Assembly: GCF_003605385.1 (NCBI RefSeq) | Contig: NZ_QYTV02000001.1 | Coordinates: 212,946 to 276,945, forward strand | Source: Siminovitchia acidinfaciens | GTDB lineage: Bacteria; Bacillota; Bacilli; Bacillales; Bacillaceae_C | Reading direction: 5' to 3' | DNA length: 64,000 nt | Shown: in pieces, positions 13,576 through 22,037 of the stretch | How positions within the stretch are numbered: position 1 is the stretch's first letter | Layout of the letters: each line of letters opens with the position of its first letter | Notes under the pieces: model-generated | Databases searched by the model: none | The model's input: only the letters and a program-made list of their open reading frames with translations | Told to the model about the DNA's origin: nothing | Translations under genes and position numbers: made by a program

Positions 13576-13594
13576 GAAAACTAAAATAGTTTTC
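13576..13594 (+). promoter_or_regulatory. Palindromic operator upstream of the MFS gene
   Basis: GAAAACTA and TAGTTTTC, perfect 8-bp arms around AAA, 22 nt before the MFS start codon. It shares its half-site with the upstream region of the TetR gene. Confidence 0.6.
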
Positions 13595-13616
13595 AAATTT
13601 TTATTGAGGTGCGAAG

Positions 13617-14843
13617 ATGAATTTTTTTAAACAGATGAGCACAAAAAAAAGGCTGGGCTTAACGTTTGCCATAGCTATAATATTTTTAGATATGCTGTTA
13701 TACAGCGTCATTATTCCGCTGACACCATATTATGAAGGAACATTTGAAGCGTCGTCCACCATGATAGGTATTTTATTTAGCAGCTATTCAGTTACTTTAT
13801 TGTTGACTACTACATATTTTGGCAATTTGACAGATCGGATTGGGAGAAAGAAGCCAATTATTATTGGATTGATCGGAATGTCAGCCTCAACTATTCTGTT
13901 TTCCCATCCCATCAATTTTGAAATGCTGATTATTGCCAGAGGATTGCAAGGCATCGCTTCGGCAGCAACCTGGACAGCTGCGCTTGCCCTCTTGGCAGAT
14001 CTCTTTGTAAAAAAGGAACGGGCGGTGGTCATGGGATTTGCCATGACCAGTATGTCTGCAGGTACACTGCTTGGAGCACCGATTGGCGGTTTTCTTGTTG
14101 AATTCGGAGGATATCTCGCACCTTTTTATACAATTTCAGTGCTATTGCTCATTACTACAGTCTTTGGTCTGATCTATTTACAAGATGAAAAGCGGCCTGT
14201 CATTCAGAAATCAAAGAAGCCATTGGATTTGTTAAGGCAGCCTGCGGTCATTTGGATCTTGATGATCATGGTAGTAAGCGAGGGCACCCTGACGATGCTT
14301 GAACCTATATTGCCGATTTATTTATCCAGTACCTTTAGTGGAAACTCAATTTTCATTGGCCTGATGTTTGGAGTGATTACATTAGCATACGGAATCATGG
14401 CTCCAATATCGGGCTCTTTGGTAATTAAATATACACCCAGCCGGGTTGTACTTATTGGTTTGTTACTAGGAGGATTATTCCTGCCTTTTGTTGTCCTTGC
14501 TCAATCTACCTTACAATTGGTGATTGCCTTAGCGCTTCTCGGAGGGAGCATGGGCCTTGCGGTATCACCCACGTTAACCATGCTGGGAGATACACAAGGT
14601 GACGGAGATCAAAGCTCATATGGGGCTTTATACAGTTTGTTCAATATTTTTTTTGCCGTTGCGGCAATTATTGGTCCCTTTTTTGGCGGAGTGCTGACAG
14701 ATGTATTTTCGGCAAAAATTACAATCTTCATTACGAGCGGAGTTGTCCTGCTGGGAACAATTGGATTATCTGTAACAAGAAAAATCAGCATGGGCAAACA
14801 AGATTGTGTTCCAGCCCCAGATGCCGTACAACGAATAGACTGA
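13617..14843 (+). CDS. MFS transporter, multidrug-efflux type
   Basis: 408 aa with about 12 transmembrane helices. The loop 2-3 motif GNLTDRIGRKKP (MFS motif A) is present, and the helix 5 region SMSAGTLLGAPIGGFL fits the antiporter motif C of drug:H+ antiporters. It probably exports small molecules under control of the upstream TetR protein. Followed by a bidirectional terminator. Confidence 0.85.
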   Translation: MNFFKQMSTKKRLGLTFAIAIIFLDMLLYSVIIPLTPYYEGTFEASSTMIGILFSSYSVTLLLTTTYFGNLTDRIGRKKPIIIGLIGMSASTILFSHPINFEMLIIARGLQGIASAATWTAALALLADLFVKKERAVVMGFAMTSMSAGTLLGAPIGGFLVEFGGYLAPFYTISVLLLITTVFGLIYLQDEKRPVIQKSKKPLDLLRQPAVIWILMIMVVSEGTLTMLEPILPIYLSSTFSGNSIFIGLMFGVITLAYGIMAPISGSLVIKYTPSRVVLIGLLLGGLFLPFVVLAQSTLQLVIALALLGGSMGLAVSPTLTMLGDTQGDGDQSSYGALYSLFNIFFAVAAIIGPFFGGVLTDVFSAKITIFITSGVVLLGTIGLSVTRKISMGKQDCVPAPDAVQRID

Positions 14844-14852
14844 AATTTTATC

Positions 14853-14891
14853 AAAAGACATGCCCAGGACCGAATCCGAGGCATGTCTTTT
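14853..14891. terminator. Bidirectional terminator
   Basis: AAAAGACATGCC pairs with GGCATGTCTTTT around a 15-nt loop. The A/T-rich ends serve both the MFS gene (+) and the convergent ABC permease gene (-). Confidence 0.85.
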
Positions 14892-14899
14892 CCAGTTCT

Positions 14900-15583
14900 T
14901 TATATTGAAGCTTTTCGAAGCAGTATATACGAGACAGCCATATTGAACAAAATAAACGGTAGAAGCCAATAGGATAGCCCGGCCGCAGTTTGGGAGTTGA
15001 ACCATTGGAAGATATCGGACCAAACATGAAATTGATGGAACAGGAATACGACGATACTTACGATCAGAAAAGCTCCCAACGATAAAAGCAACATACCTTT
15101 CCCGCCAAATCGTCGGGCAAAGCTTCCAATCAAGAATCCTAGAAAAAATAAAAAGGTTAATTGAATCATATACATGATCAGCTGCTCGAAGAAAGTACCG
15201 TCATTCAGGTAGGGAAAGTGGAAAAAATGGAATCTCTCTCCCCAGCCGTTAGACATGTTTTCAAGGTAGGCAAAAATACACATCAAGGCGGCAATGATGA
15301 AATTTACTGCGAGGCCCATAAATGCAGTCCCGTAGTAGTAATCCTTTCTAGTAACGGACATTCCGACCGCAAATGGGAAGGATTGGGCGACCACCATGAT
15401 TCCCAGCACTAGCACATATACAAAAATGGAGGTTACTCCGCCCGTATAAAACTTTTCATCATTATTGATCAGTAGGCTGACAAGCAGATTGACGAAATAA
15501 CTTAAAGAGAGAATGAGCGCCGGAATATAGATCCAACTCCATCTATCTTTTCTATGAATGTTTACTACGCTTTGAATATTCAT
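14900..15583 (-). CDS. ABC transporter permease of a YtrA-type cassette
   Basis: 227 aa with about six hydrophobic helices and no strong family signature beyond resemblance to ABC-2-type permeases. It overlaps the ATPase gene by 4 nt in the same direction, which makes it the membrane part of that transporter. The substrate is unknown. Bacillus cassettes of this type (YtrABCDEF) respond to cell-wall antibiotics. Confidence 0.75.
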   Translation of the reverse strand: MNIQSVVNIHRKDRWSWIYIPALILSLSYFVNLLVSLLINNDEKFYTGGVTSIFVYVLVLGIMVVAQSFPFAVGMSVTRKDYYYGTAFMGLAVNFIIAALMCIFAYLENMSNGWGERFHFFHFPYLNDGTFFEQLIMYMIQLTFLFFLGFLIGSFARRFGGKGMLLLSLGAFLIVSIVVFLFHQFHVWSDIFQWFNSQTAAGLSYWLLPFILFNMAVSYILLRKASI

Positions 15584-16476
15584 TTGGCCACCGCTCCTTT
15601 TGAGTCGCGTTTCCCGGTTGTCAGATAGACGATTAACTGCTGCAGCGAAACCGGTGTCACTTCAAGACCAACTGCTTCCGCTTGTTTTTGTTCAGGACCG
15701 TAATCACTTCGGATGACTGTGGCTGAGAGTAATCCTCCGAACGGTTCCTTATGGACAATTTCTTTTCCGGCAAGGAAAGCTTCGACTTTGGCTGATTGGC
15801 CGGTAACCGTGTAAGCCATCCCTCTGAGTTTCTCCGCGTCTTCATCGATCATAAGCTCACCGTCCGCAATCACAAATATATGCTCCAGCAAATTACTGAC
15901 CTCATCGATTAAATGAGTGGAGAGGATCACTGTGCGCGGATGTTCCACGTAGTCCTCCATTAACCGATCGTAAAAAACCCCCCGAGAAACAGCATCCAGC
16001 CCCAAATAAGGTTCATCGAAAACTGTCAGCGGTGCACGGCTGGCAAGGCCGACAACGATGCCTACAGCCGACAACATTCCGCGCGACAATTTTTTTATTC
16101 TCCTTTTTAAGGGCAGATTAAAATCCTTGATAAGCGAATGTGCAAAATCGGGGTCCCAGTTTGGGAATAATGATTTTGATACTTCAATCACATCCCTGAC
16201 AAGAAAATTATCCGGGTATTTCTGGCTTTCTTTGATAAAACATATTTGGTTCAGTACTTTCCTATTTTCATAAGGGTCTTCATTGAATACCTTTAGGACG
16301 CCGCTTGTAGGAAAAATTTGTGCCGTGATCATTTTCATCAGTGTTGTTTTTCCAGCGCCATTTCGGCCAAGAAGTCCGTAAATTTTATTTTCTTTAATGG
16401 AAAAGTTAACGTTTTGAACTGCTTTAAAATTTCCAAATGACTTCTCCAATTGACTAACCTCAACAATGTTCTTCAA
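15580..16476 (-). CDS. ABC transporter ATP-binding protein, YtrB-like
   Basis: 298 aa. Walker A GRNGAGKTT at about residues 37-45, an unusual signature region KLSRGMLSAVGIV, Walker B TVFDEPYLGLDA and the STHLIDE H-loop. The C-terminal 80 aa are an extra domain common to drug and lantibiotic ABC ATPases. Coupled by 4-nt overlaps to both the GntR gene upstream and the permease gene downstream. Confidence 0.88.
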   Translation of the reverse strand: MKNIVEVSQLEKSFGNFKAVQNVNFSIKENKIYGLLGRNGAGKTTLMKMITAQIFPTSGVLKVFNEDPYENRKVLNQICFIKESQKYPDNFLVRDVIEVSKSLFPNWDPDFAHSLIKDFNLPLKRRIKKLSRGMLSAVGIVVGLASRAPLTVFDEPYLGLDAVSRGVFYDRLMEDYVEHPRTVILSTHLIDEVSNLLEHIFVIADGELMIDEDAEKLRGMAYTVTGQSAKVEAFLAGKEIVHKEPFGGLLSATVIRSDYGPEQKQAEAVGLEVTPVSLQQLIVYLTTGKRDSKGAVAK

Positions 16477-16844
16477 TTGTGCTCATCTCCTCTCCGGATC
16501 ATTTCAGTCAGTTGATCGGTTGTGATTCCAAGCTTTTTCGCTTCATGAATCATCGCAACGATATATTGTTCAAAAAACAGCTCTTTCCTTTTTTCAATGA
16601 CCTTTGCACGTGCACCTTCCGCCACAAACATGCCAATCCCCCGCTTTTTGTAAAGAATACCTTCGTCCACCAATAGATTTACTCCCTTCGCGGCAGTAGC
16701 AGGATTGATCTTATAAAATGCTGCAAACTGGTTGGTTGAGGGGACTTGAGCTTCTTCTGCCAGTCCGCCTGAAAGGATGTCATCTTCAATGCGTTCAGCA
16801 ATTTGAATAAAAATTGGACGGCCATCATCAATTAAACTATTCAC
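16473..16844 (-). CDS. GntR family regulator, YtrA subfamily
   Basis: 123 aa, with the short C-terminus of the YtrA subfamily: a winged HTH (residues 10-75; VPSTNQFAAFYKINPATAAKG) and a short dimerisation helix, no effector domain. First gene of the cassette. A large palindrome lies immediately upstream and is its probable operator. Confidence 0.9.
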   Translation of the reverse strand: MNSLIDDGRPIFIQIAERIEDDILSGGLAEEAQVPSTNQFAAFYKINPATAAKGVNLLVDEGILYKKRGIGMFVAEGARAKVIEKRKELFFEQYIVAMIHEAKKLGITTDQLTEMIRRGDEHN

Positions 16845-16860
16845 TGCTTCACCACCATGT

Positions 16861-16886
16861 TGGTTAGTTACTTGTGTAATTAACCA
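16861..16886 (-). promoter_or_regulatory. Palindromic operator for the YtrA-type regulator
   Basis: TGGTTAGTTAC and GTAATTAACCA form 11-bp arms (one mismatch) around TTGT, 17 bp before the GntR start codon. YtrA regulators bind such long inverted repeats at their own promoter. Candidate autoregulatory site. Confidence 0.65.
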
Positions 16887-17029
16887 TATAACGTTAGCGG
16901 TCTAAAGTCAATGTGTTTTTATGAAAATACTTAAAAATGGGTTCCAGTATATTTTGTTCGCTGTGATAAGCTGCAATGCTGTGCCATACAATAAATAAGT
17001 ACGGGGAAATAGTTGAAAGGGGGAAAGCC

Positions 17030-17851
17030 ATGGACTTTTTGGGAGGAATGGTTACATGGAATATGCCGCTTTTAATGGTTCTTGCGTGTATTTCGGTCAT
17101 TTACTGCTTTTTCATAAAGAAGGACTTGAAAATTAAACCCATTCAGCCTTGGCTGTTTTTCATGTGTATCGGTTTGTTTTACTTGCTGATGGGAAGTCCG
17201 TTATATGTAATCAGTCATGCATCATTCAGTACGCATATGATACAGATGAGTATTCTTTATTTTGTTATTCCACCTCTTTTTTTGCTTGGAATCCCGGCAG
17301 GGGTCATCCAAAAAATCAAGACGTCCAACATACTAAAAATGCTGTCATTTTCTCCGTTTATAGCTCTCATCATTTTTTCAATCCTGTTCTTTCTCTATCA
17401 TTTACCCCCGGTTTTATCATTTCTTTTCAGTCAACCAGCAATCCATGCAGGATTCAATTTCATATTGCTCGTTCTGTCTTTTTTGATGTGGCTTCCCGTC
17501 ACTGCATCTGATACCGGCTCTGAAGATAAGAAGAAGCGGTATTCATGGTGGAGCGGTATATTATTAATGCCAGCCTGTCTGCTATTTATTGTGAATGGAT
17601 TAATAAGTGAAGTGAATGCCAGTCCCCTCTTAAATCAGCTTATTCTGGAATTATGTATCCCTGCCGGCCAAGTGGATTCTTTGCTTCCATTTCAAATGAA
17701 TACGAAAATTGATCAAGTCCTGGGCGGGCTTCTGATGCTAGGTCTCCACAAGGTCAGCTTGATGATGACCTTCCGGCTGAGCAGTTTGAAAACAAACGAG
17801 GAGAACGTAAAGTTTGAAATAATAAAACCGTCACTCCGAAGGATGGAGTGA
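17030..17851 (+). CDS. ctaG: Cytochrome caa3 oxidase assembly factor CtaG family
   Basis: 273 aa with about seven transmembrane helices. The family pattern shows as YLLMGSPLYVISHASFSTHMIQMSILYFVIPPLFLLGIP, read here as the histidine-containing HMIQM segment, and FLYHLPPVLSFL. CtaG proteins help assemble the copper site of caa3 oxidase. The ATG at 17030 has AAAGGGGG upstream; the longer in-frame start at 16976 has none. No cytochrome oxidase genes are adjacent, so this may be a secondary paralogue. Confidence 0.8.
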   Translation: MDFLGGMVTWNMPLLMVLACISVIYCFFIKKDLKIKPIQPWLFFMCIGLFYLLMGSPLYVISHASFSTHMIQMSILYFVIPPLFLLGIPAGVIQKIKTSNILKMLSFSPFIALIIFSILFFLYHLPPVLSFLFSQPAIHAGFNFILLVLSFLMWLPVTASDTGSEDKKKRYSWWSGILLMPACLLFIVNGLISEVNASPLLNQLILELCIPAGQVDSLLPFQMNTKIDQVLGGLLMLGLHKVSLMMTFRLSSLKTNEENVKFEIIKPSLRRME

Positions 17852-17862
17852 CGGTTTGTTTT
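17825..17862 (+). terminator. Terminator overlapping the end of ctaG
   Basis: AAACCGTCACTCC pairs perfectly with GGAGTGACGGTTT and is followed by a T-rich stretch. The stem includes the last codons of ctaG and also lies just beyond the stop of the convergent MMPL gene. Confidence 0.85.
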
Positions 17863-17863
17863 G

Positions 17864-20014
17864 TTATTTCGACAAAACCCGGGAAGTGACAGGCACTTTT
17901 TCAGGCATTTTTTTCGGCCAAAAACTCCATTTTCCAAGGAGGGTTAAGATGGCCGGGATGAGCAATGGACGGACGACGAATGTATCGATCAATATTCCAA
18001 GTGCCATGATGAAGCCGAACAATTTCAGTTCGTAAATCGGCATTGTTGCAAGGACAAGGAAGGTTGCGGCCAAGATCAACCCCGCAGAGCTGATGACGCC
18101 TCCTGTACGATCGACTCCTCTTCTGACAGCATCGACGAACGACATTGATTTAAGTTCTTCCCGTATACGTGCAATCAGCATGATCGAGTAGTCAACGCCG
18201 AGCGCAATCAGGAAAACAAAAGAGTATAGCGGAATTCGATAGCTGATGCCATCGAGTCCCAGAATGACTTTAAACAGGAACAGTGCCAGGCCGATGGTCG
18301 CTGCGTAAGAAAGGAGAATCGTTCCCATCATATAGATAGGGGCAATGACAGACCGCGTCTGGATGCCAAGCATGATGGAAATAAGCACGGTCATCAACAC
18401 CATGACGACGATCGTGTCACGCTTGTTGATATCGCGAAGGTCCGCATTCTTGGCGCTCTCTCCAGCAACTAATATCTTTGTATCTGTTAATCCGGCATCT
18501 TTTAAGATGGTGTCGCTTTTGGACCGGATTGTTTTTACTGCATCAAAAGCCTGCTGTTCATATGGATTGCCTTTGAAAAGGATAGAAAACTTGGCCGCCT
18601 TTCCGTCTTCTGACAGTGGATGGCCGGTGGCGGCAACTTGATCCACGCCGTTTATTTTTTCAAACTCTCCAATGGCTGACTGGACGTCTTTCATCTTCAG
18701 CTTTTCGCTGGAAACAAACAGCATGGTGCCCGGTGCAAGGCTTCCTTCTGAAAAATCTTCACCCAACTGTTCATAACCGATTCGTGAAGATAGATCCTCG
18801 GGGAAGGATGCAATCAAATCATAAGACTCTTCAAGGTTTGTGGTATTCCAGGCGCCAACCGCTAAAAGCAGCATGATTGGAATCAGAAAAACCGCCGGAC
18901 GCTTTGTCACCTTGTCAGCAAGTTTCCCCCAAATCGATTTTTTCTCAGTTTTTTCATCTCCGAACTTCGGAATGACAGGCCAAAAGGCTTTTCGGCCGGC
19001 AATTGCGAATAACGCTGGAAGCAGCGTGAGCCCGGCTATAAGCATGAAGCCTGCAGCAATCGCAAAGGCGGGGGCAAAGTTCCGGTAAGGCTCATACAGA
19101 GCGAAGAATAAAGTTGCCACCCCTAGGACAATCGTGCTGCCGCTGAAAAAGATCGGTTCTTTTACATGCCGCATCGTTTCGCGCATCGCAGCATCTTTTT
19201 TCTCATGGGTGCGAAGCTCTTCGCGGTAACGCGAGAAAATGAGCAGGGAATAATCGGTTACTACAGCAAATAAAAGAATGGTCATGATGGAAACCGCCTG
19301 GCTGTCAATGGCAAACAATCCCGCTTCTGTTGCCAGCCCGATCACTTTATCGACAACCGTGTAAACGATGGCAGCACCAATAAGCGGAATAAACGTCAGC
19401 AGCGGTGAACGATAGATTAATAGAAGCAATACTAAAATCAATCCGACCGTTGACAGCAATAAAACCACATCCGCACGGCTGAACAGCTCCACCGCGTCAG
19501 CCGCAATGCCTGCCGGTCCAGTCCAGGATAGCTTCACATCGTCAGCAATAGATACCTGCTTTTTAATTTGTTCCACTGCAGCATGCAGGTCATTGCCTTC
19601 CAAGTTTTCGGGCAATGTGATGGGGATGAAAAATGTTCTTTTATTTTCAGAGAGAAATGAATTTCGCACATCCGGAGACATGTTGGATAAAGGGAGCGGT
19701 TCAATGTCCCCGAATTTTTTATCAACCTTCAAGCCTTCAACTTCTTTTGAAAATGCCAATGTATCTTCATCCGTTAAGCCGTCTTCCTTTGAAAAAACAG
19801 CAAATAGCGGCAGTCCTCCGTCAGCGGGAAAATGTTTTTCCAATTGCCGGTCGGCAACGATGGACTCGACATCTGCAGGCAATCCCGCGTCCTTATTCGC
19901 GACGACAAAATCTTTGGCGCCAGGGGCAAAACTTGATAAGATGCCTGCCAGCGCCACCCAGACCACCAGTGAAAACCACCAGAGGCGGCTGCCTTTTAAC
20001 ATTCCCTTTTCCAT
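17864..20014 (-). CDS. MMPL/RND-family membrane transporter
   Basis: 716 aa, an internal duplication of two RND halves: one TM helix, a large extracytoplasmic domain, then a helix cluster, twice. Conserved acid-rich TM4-type segments are visible (VVTDYSLLIFSRYREEL and ALGVDYSIMLIARIREEL), as in proton-driven MMPL exporters (B. subtilis YdfJ/YdgH type). Its start overlaps the stop of the 134-aa upstream gene by 1 nt, so both are cotranscribed. The exported substrate is unknown; lipids or hydrophobic drugs are typical. Confidence 0.85.
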   Translation of the reverse strand: MEKGMLKGSRLWWFSLVVWVALAGILSSFAPGAKDFVVANKDAGLPADVESIVADRQLEKHFPADGGLPLFAVFSKEDGLTDEDTLAFSKEVEGLKVDKKFGDIEPLPLSNMSPDVRNSFLSENKRTFFIPITLPENLEGNDLHAAVEQIKKQVSIADDVKLSWTGPAGIAADAVELFSRADVVLLLSTVGLILVLLLLIYRSPLLTFIPLIGAAIVYTVVDKVIGLATEAGLFAIDSQAVSIMTILLFAVVTDYSLLIFSRYREELRTHEKKDAAMRETMRHVKEPIFFSGSTIVLGVATLFFALYEPYRNFAPAFAIAAGFMLIAGLTLLPALFAIAGRKAFWPVIPKFGDEKTEKKSIWGKLADKVTKRPAVFLIPIMLLLAVGAWNTTNLEESYDLIASFPEDLSSRIGYEQLGEDFSEGSLAPGTMLFVSSEKLKMKDVQSAIGEFEKINGVDQVAATGHPLSEDGKAAKFSILFKGNPYEQQAFDAVKTIRSKSDTILKDAGLTDTKILVAGESAKNADLRDINKRDTIVVMVLMTVLISIMLGIQTRSVIAPIYMMGTILLSYAATIGLALFLFKVILGLDGISYRIPLYSFVFLIALGVDYSIMLIARIREELKSMSFVDAVRRGVDRTGGVISSAGLILAATFLVLATMPIYELKLFGFIMALGILIDTFVVRPLLIPAILTLLGKWSFWPKKMPEKVPVTSRVLSK

Positions 20015-20418
20015 TATTGTTTCACATCTTTCTCAGTGAGGAATGTGACGAAAATGAATAATACAAAACTGATCAGAAGAACACTTCCGCCTCCGATATA
20101 AAAGATCAAAGAAAAGACTTTATTGACGCCAAAAGGCTGAATAAACTGGAACCACATGCCTGCCGTCAACCCGATGGAACCAAGGATTGCTGTCCAGCCG
20201 TGTGCGGTGATCAACTTTTTCGCACGTACTTTAAACATTTTATAAAACGCTCCCCAGGCAAACATCGACAGCCACCCTACCAAAAGGATATGCGCGTGGA
20301 CAGGGCGGAATGCATAGGATCCGGAACCGGCCATATGCGATCCCAGCACTGTTCCTATCAACCCAAAAATCGCCGCAATACGAATCAACCGGATACTCCA
20401 TTTTTCTTGAGACATCAT
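20014..20418 (-). CDS. Mini heme-copper oxidase subunit I-like membrane protein
   Basis: 134 aa, four predicted membrane helices. The segment RPVHAHILLVGWLSMFAWGAFYKMF resembles the first heme-ligand helix of cytochrome oxidase subunit I, but the protein is far too short to be an oxidase. Small proteins of this type are known in Bacillaceae without assigned function. Translationally coupled to the MMPL transporter, so it may be an accessory of it or a quinone/heme-linked sensor; that is speculative. Confidence 0.6.
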   Translation of the reverse strand: MMSQEKWSIRLIRIAAIFGLIGTVLGSHMAGSGSYAFRPVHAHILLVGWLSMFAWGAFYKMFKVRAKKLITAHGWTAILGSIGLTAGMWFQFIQPFGVNKVFSLIFYIGGGSVLLISFVLFIFVTFLTEKDVKQ

Positions 20419-20551
20419 TCGTTCCTCCTAGTTTGTTCATGTTATACGTTTATCCTAATGCCCGAACATGAACGCAACATTAACTGGAGGTTACAAAAGT
20501 TAATTTCTGCAAATTTGAAACAGATTGTTGATAAAAAATGAGGTGCCAATC

Positions 20552-20583
20552 TTAATCAAACTTTAACAATTCACTTCCATAAT
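20552..20583 (+). promoter_or_regulatory. Direct-repeat promoter of ccdA
   Basis: TTAATCA (20552-20558) and TTAACAA (20563-20569) are direct repeats with 11-bp periodicity, and CATAAT (20578-20583) is a -10 element 26 bp from the first repeat. The same layout with the same spacing precedes osmC at 23084-23115. Such repeats in place of a -35 are typical of OmpR/PhoP-type activators; the response regulator encoded in this cluster is the obvious candidate. Confidence 0.65.
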
Positions 20584-20608
20584 GAAACTGAAAAAGGAGT
20601 GAGGATCG

Positions 20609-21319
20609 ATGAATGACGTCGGAGTATTTTTTGCACTGGCGGGGGGCGTATTATCTTTTTTCTCCCCATGTGTATTTCCCCTTTTGCCTGCCTATATCAC
20701 CCATTTGACAGGCGGGCGGATTGAAGATGCTAAAATTCAGGTCAACCGAACGAAACTTTATACCCGTTCAATCGGATTTATTATTGGATTCAGTCTCATT
20801 TTTATTGCGCTTGGGGCCTCGGCAAGCTTTATCGGGAAGGCTTTGGCGAATTACCGGATCATCATTATGCAGTTTGCCGGCCTGCTCATTATTGTTTTTG
20901 GCCTGCAGATGGCAGGTTTATTAAAATTTAAATTCCTTATGAGAGAAAAAAGAATTCAAGCTGAACACGGATCAAAAAATATATTTAGTTCCGTATTATT
21001 GGGAATGGCTTTTGCAGCAGGCTGGTCTCCTTGCGTCGGACTGGCTCTTTCCTCCATACTGTTGCTAGCAGGTTCATCAGAAACGTTAAGCCAGGGTGTT
21101 TTTCTTTTAGCTGCATATTCTCTTGGAATGGCTATCCCATTTTTTTTCATTTCCATTGTTCTTTCCTATTCATTGAAAGCAATGAGGAAAATTAATAGGT
21201 TTTTACCGAAGCTGGCATTTGTTAACGGCATGATCATGGTTATGCTGGGGTTCCTCGTCTTAAGCGGGCAAATGCAGAAAATTAGTGCCTGGCTGGCATC
21301 ATATAACTTATTCTTTTAA
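20609..21319 (+). CDS. ccdA: CcdA-family thiol-disulfide transmembrane protein
   Basis: 236 aa, six membrane helices. The two redox cysteines are in LSFFSPCVFPLLPAYITH (first helix) and AAGWSPCVGLALSSI (fourth helix). CcdA carries electrons from cytoplasmic thioredoxin to extracytoplasmic thioredoxin-like proteins such as ResA (cytochrome c maturation) or StoA (spore cortex). The partner is probably the TlpA/ResA-like protein encoded at 24148. First gene of a redox cluster with its own two-component system. Confidence 0.9.
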   Translation: MNDVGVFFALAGGVLSFFSPCVFPLLPAYITHLTGGRIEDAKIQVNRTKLYTRSIGFIIGFSLIFIALGASASFIGKALANYRIIIMQFAGLLIIVFGLQMAGLLKFKFLMREKRIQAEHGSKNIFSSVLLGMAFAAGWSPCVGLALSSILLLAGSSETLSQGVFLLAAYSLGMAIPFFFISIVLSYSLKAMRKINRFLPKLAFVNGMIMVMLGFLVLSGQMQKISAWLASYNLFF

Positions 21320-21338
21320 TAAGGAGGAGGGAGCGCGC

Positions 21339-22037
21339 TTGCTGCATAAAAATCTAATTGGAAAATCGGTTTTGATTGTAGAGGATGATCCAAAGATACG
21401 CAACCTCGTAAAAATCTATTTGACACGAGAAGGTTATGAAGTGATAGAAGCGACGAATGGCTTGGAAGCAAAGGAAAAAATAGAGGAAATGGATCCATGT
21501 ATTTTAATTCTTGACCTCATGCTTCCCGGAATCAGTGGTGAAGAAATATGCAGATGGGTTCGAGAGGAGTATAAAAGCATGATGCCGATCATTATGCTGA
21601 CAGCAAAAGTTTCGGAAAAAGACCGGATCAAAGGCTTCAAATTAGGTGCAGATGATTATGTTGTCAAGCCTTTTAGCCCTGGAGAATTAATGGTCCGTAT
21701 CGAAGCGGTGCTTAGAAGGACGGCGAGCCGCTGTGGTAAGCTGAGCTTTATCGGATTTACGATCAAGCCGGCAAAAGGAGAGGCGTTAATCAACGGCGAA
21801 CAGCTTGAATTAACCCATTTCGAGTTTAAGCTTCTTCATATATTCATGCAGCATCCTGATCAAATTTTATCAAGGGAACAAATCCTCTCTTTTATCTATG
21901 AAAACAATGAAAAAGCTGTATCAGACAGAACGATTGATGTCCATATTAAAAATTTACGTGAAAAAATAAAAGACAAAACGCCTAAGGATTATATTCAAAC
22001 CGTACGTGGAATGGGGTATAAATTTGTGGCTCTTTAA
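21339..22037 (+). CDS. OmpR-family response regulator of the redox cluster
   Basis: 232 aa: receiver domain (LIVEDDPKIRN acidic pair, LILDLMLPG phosphoacceptor Asp, conserved K in VVKPF) and C-terminal winged helix ending RTIDVHIKNLREKI...IQTVRGMGYKF. The TTG at 21339 is preferred because AAGGAGGAGGG lies about 8 nt upstream; the in-frame codons before it overlap ccdA. It overlaps the kinase gene by 14 nt. Probably binds the TTAATCA/TTAACAA repeats found before ccdA and osmC. Confidence 0.88.
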   Translation: MLHKNLIGKSVLIVEDDPKIRNLVKIYLTREGYEVIEATNGLEAKEKIEEMDPCILILDLMLPGISGEEICRWVREEYKSMMPIIMLTAKVSEKDRIKGFKLGADDYVVKPFSPGELMVRIEAVLRRTASRCGKLSFIGFTIKPAKGEALINGEQLELTHFEFKLLHIFMQHPDQILSREQILSFIYENNEKAVSDRTIDVHIKNLREKIKDKTPKDYIQTVRGMGYKFVAL

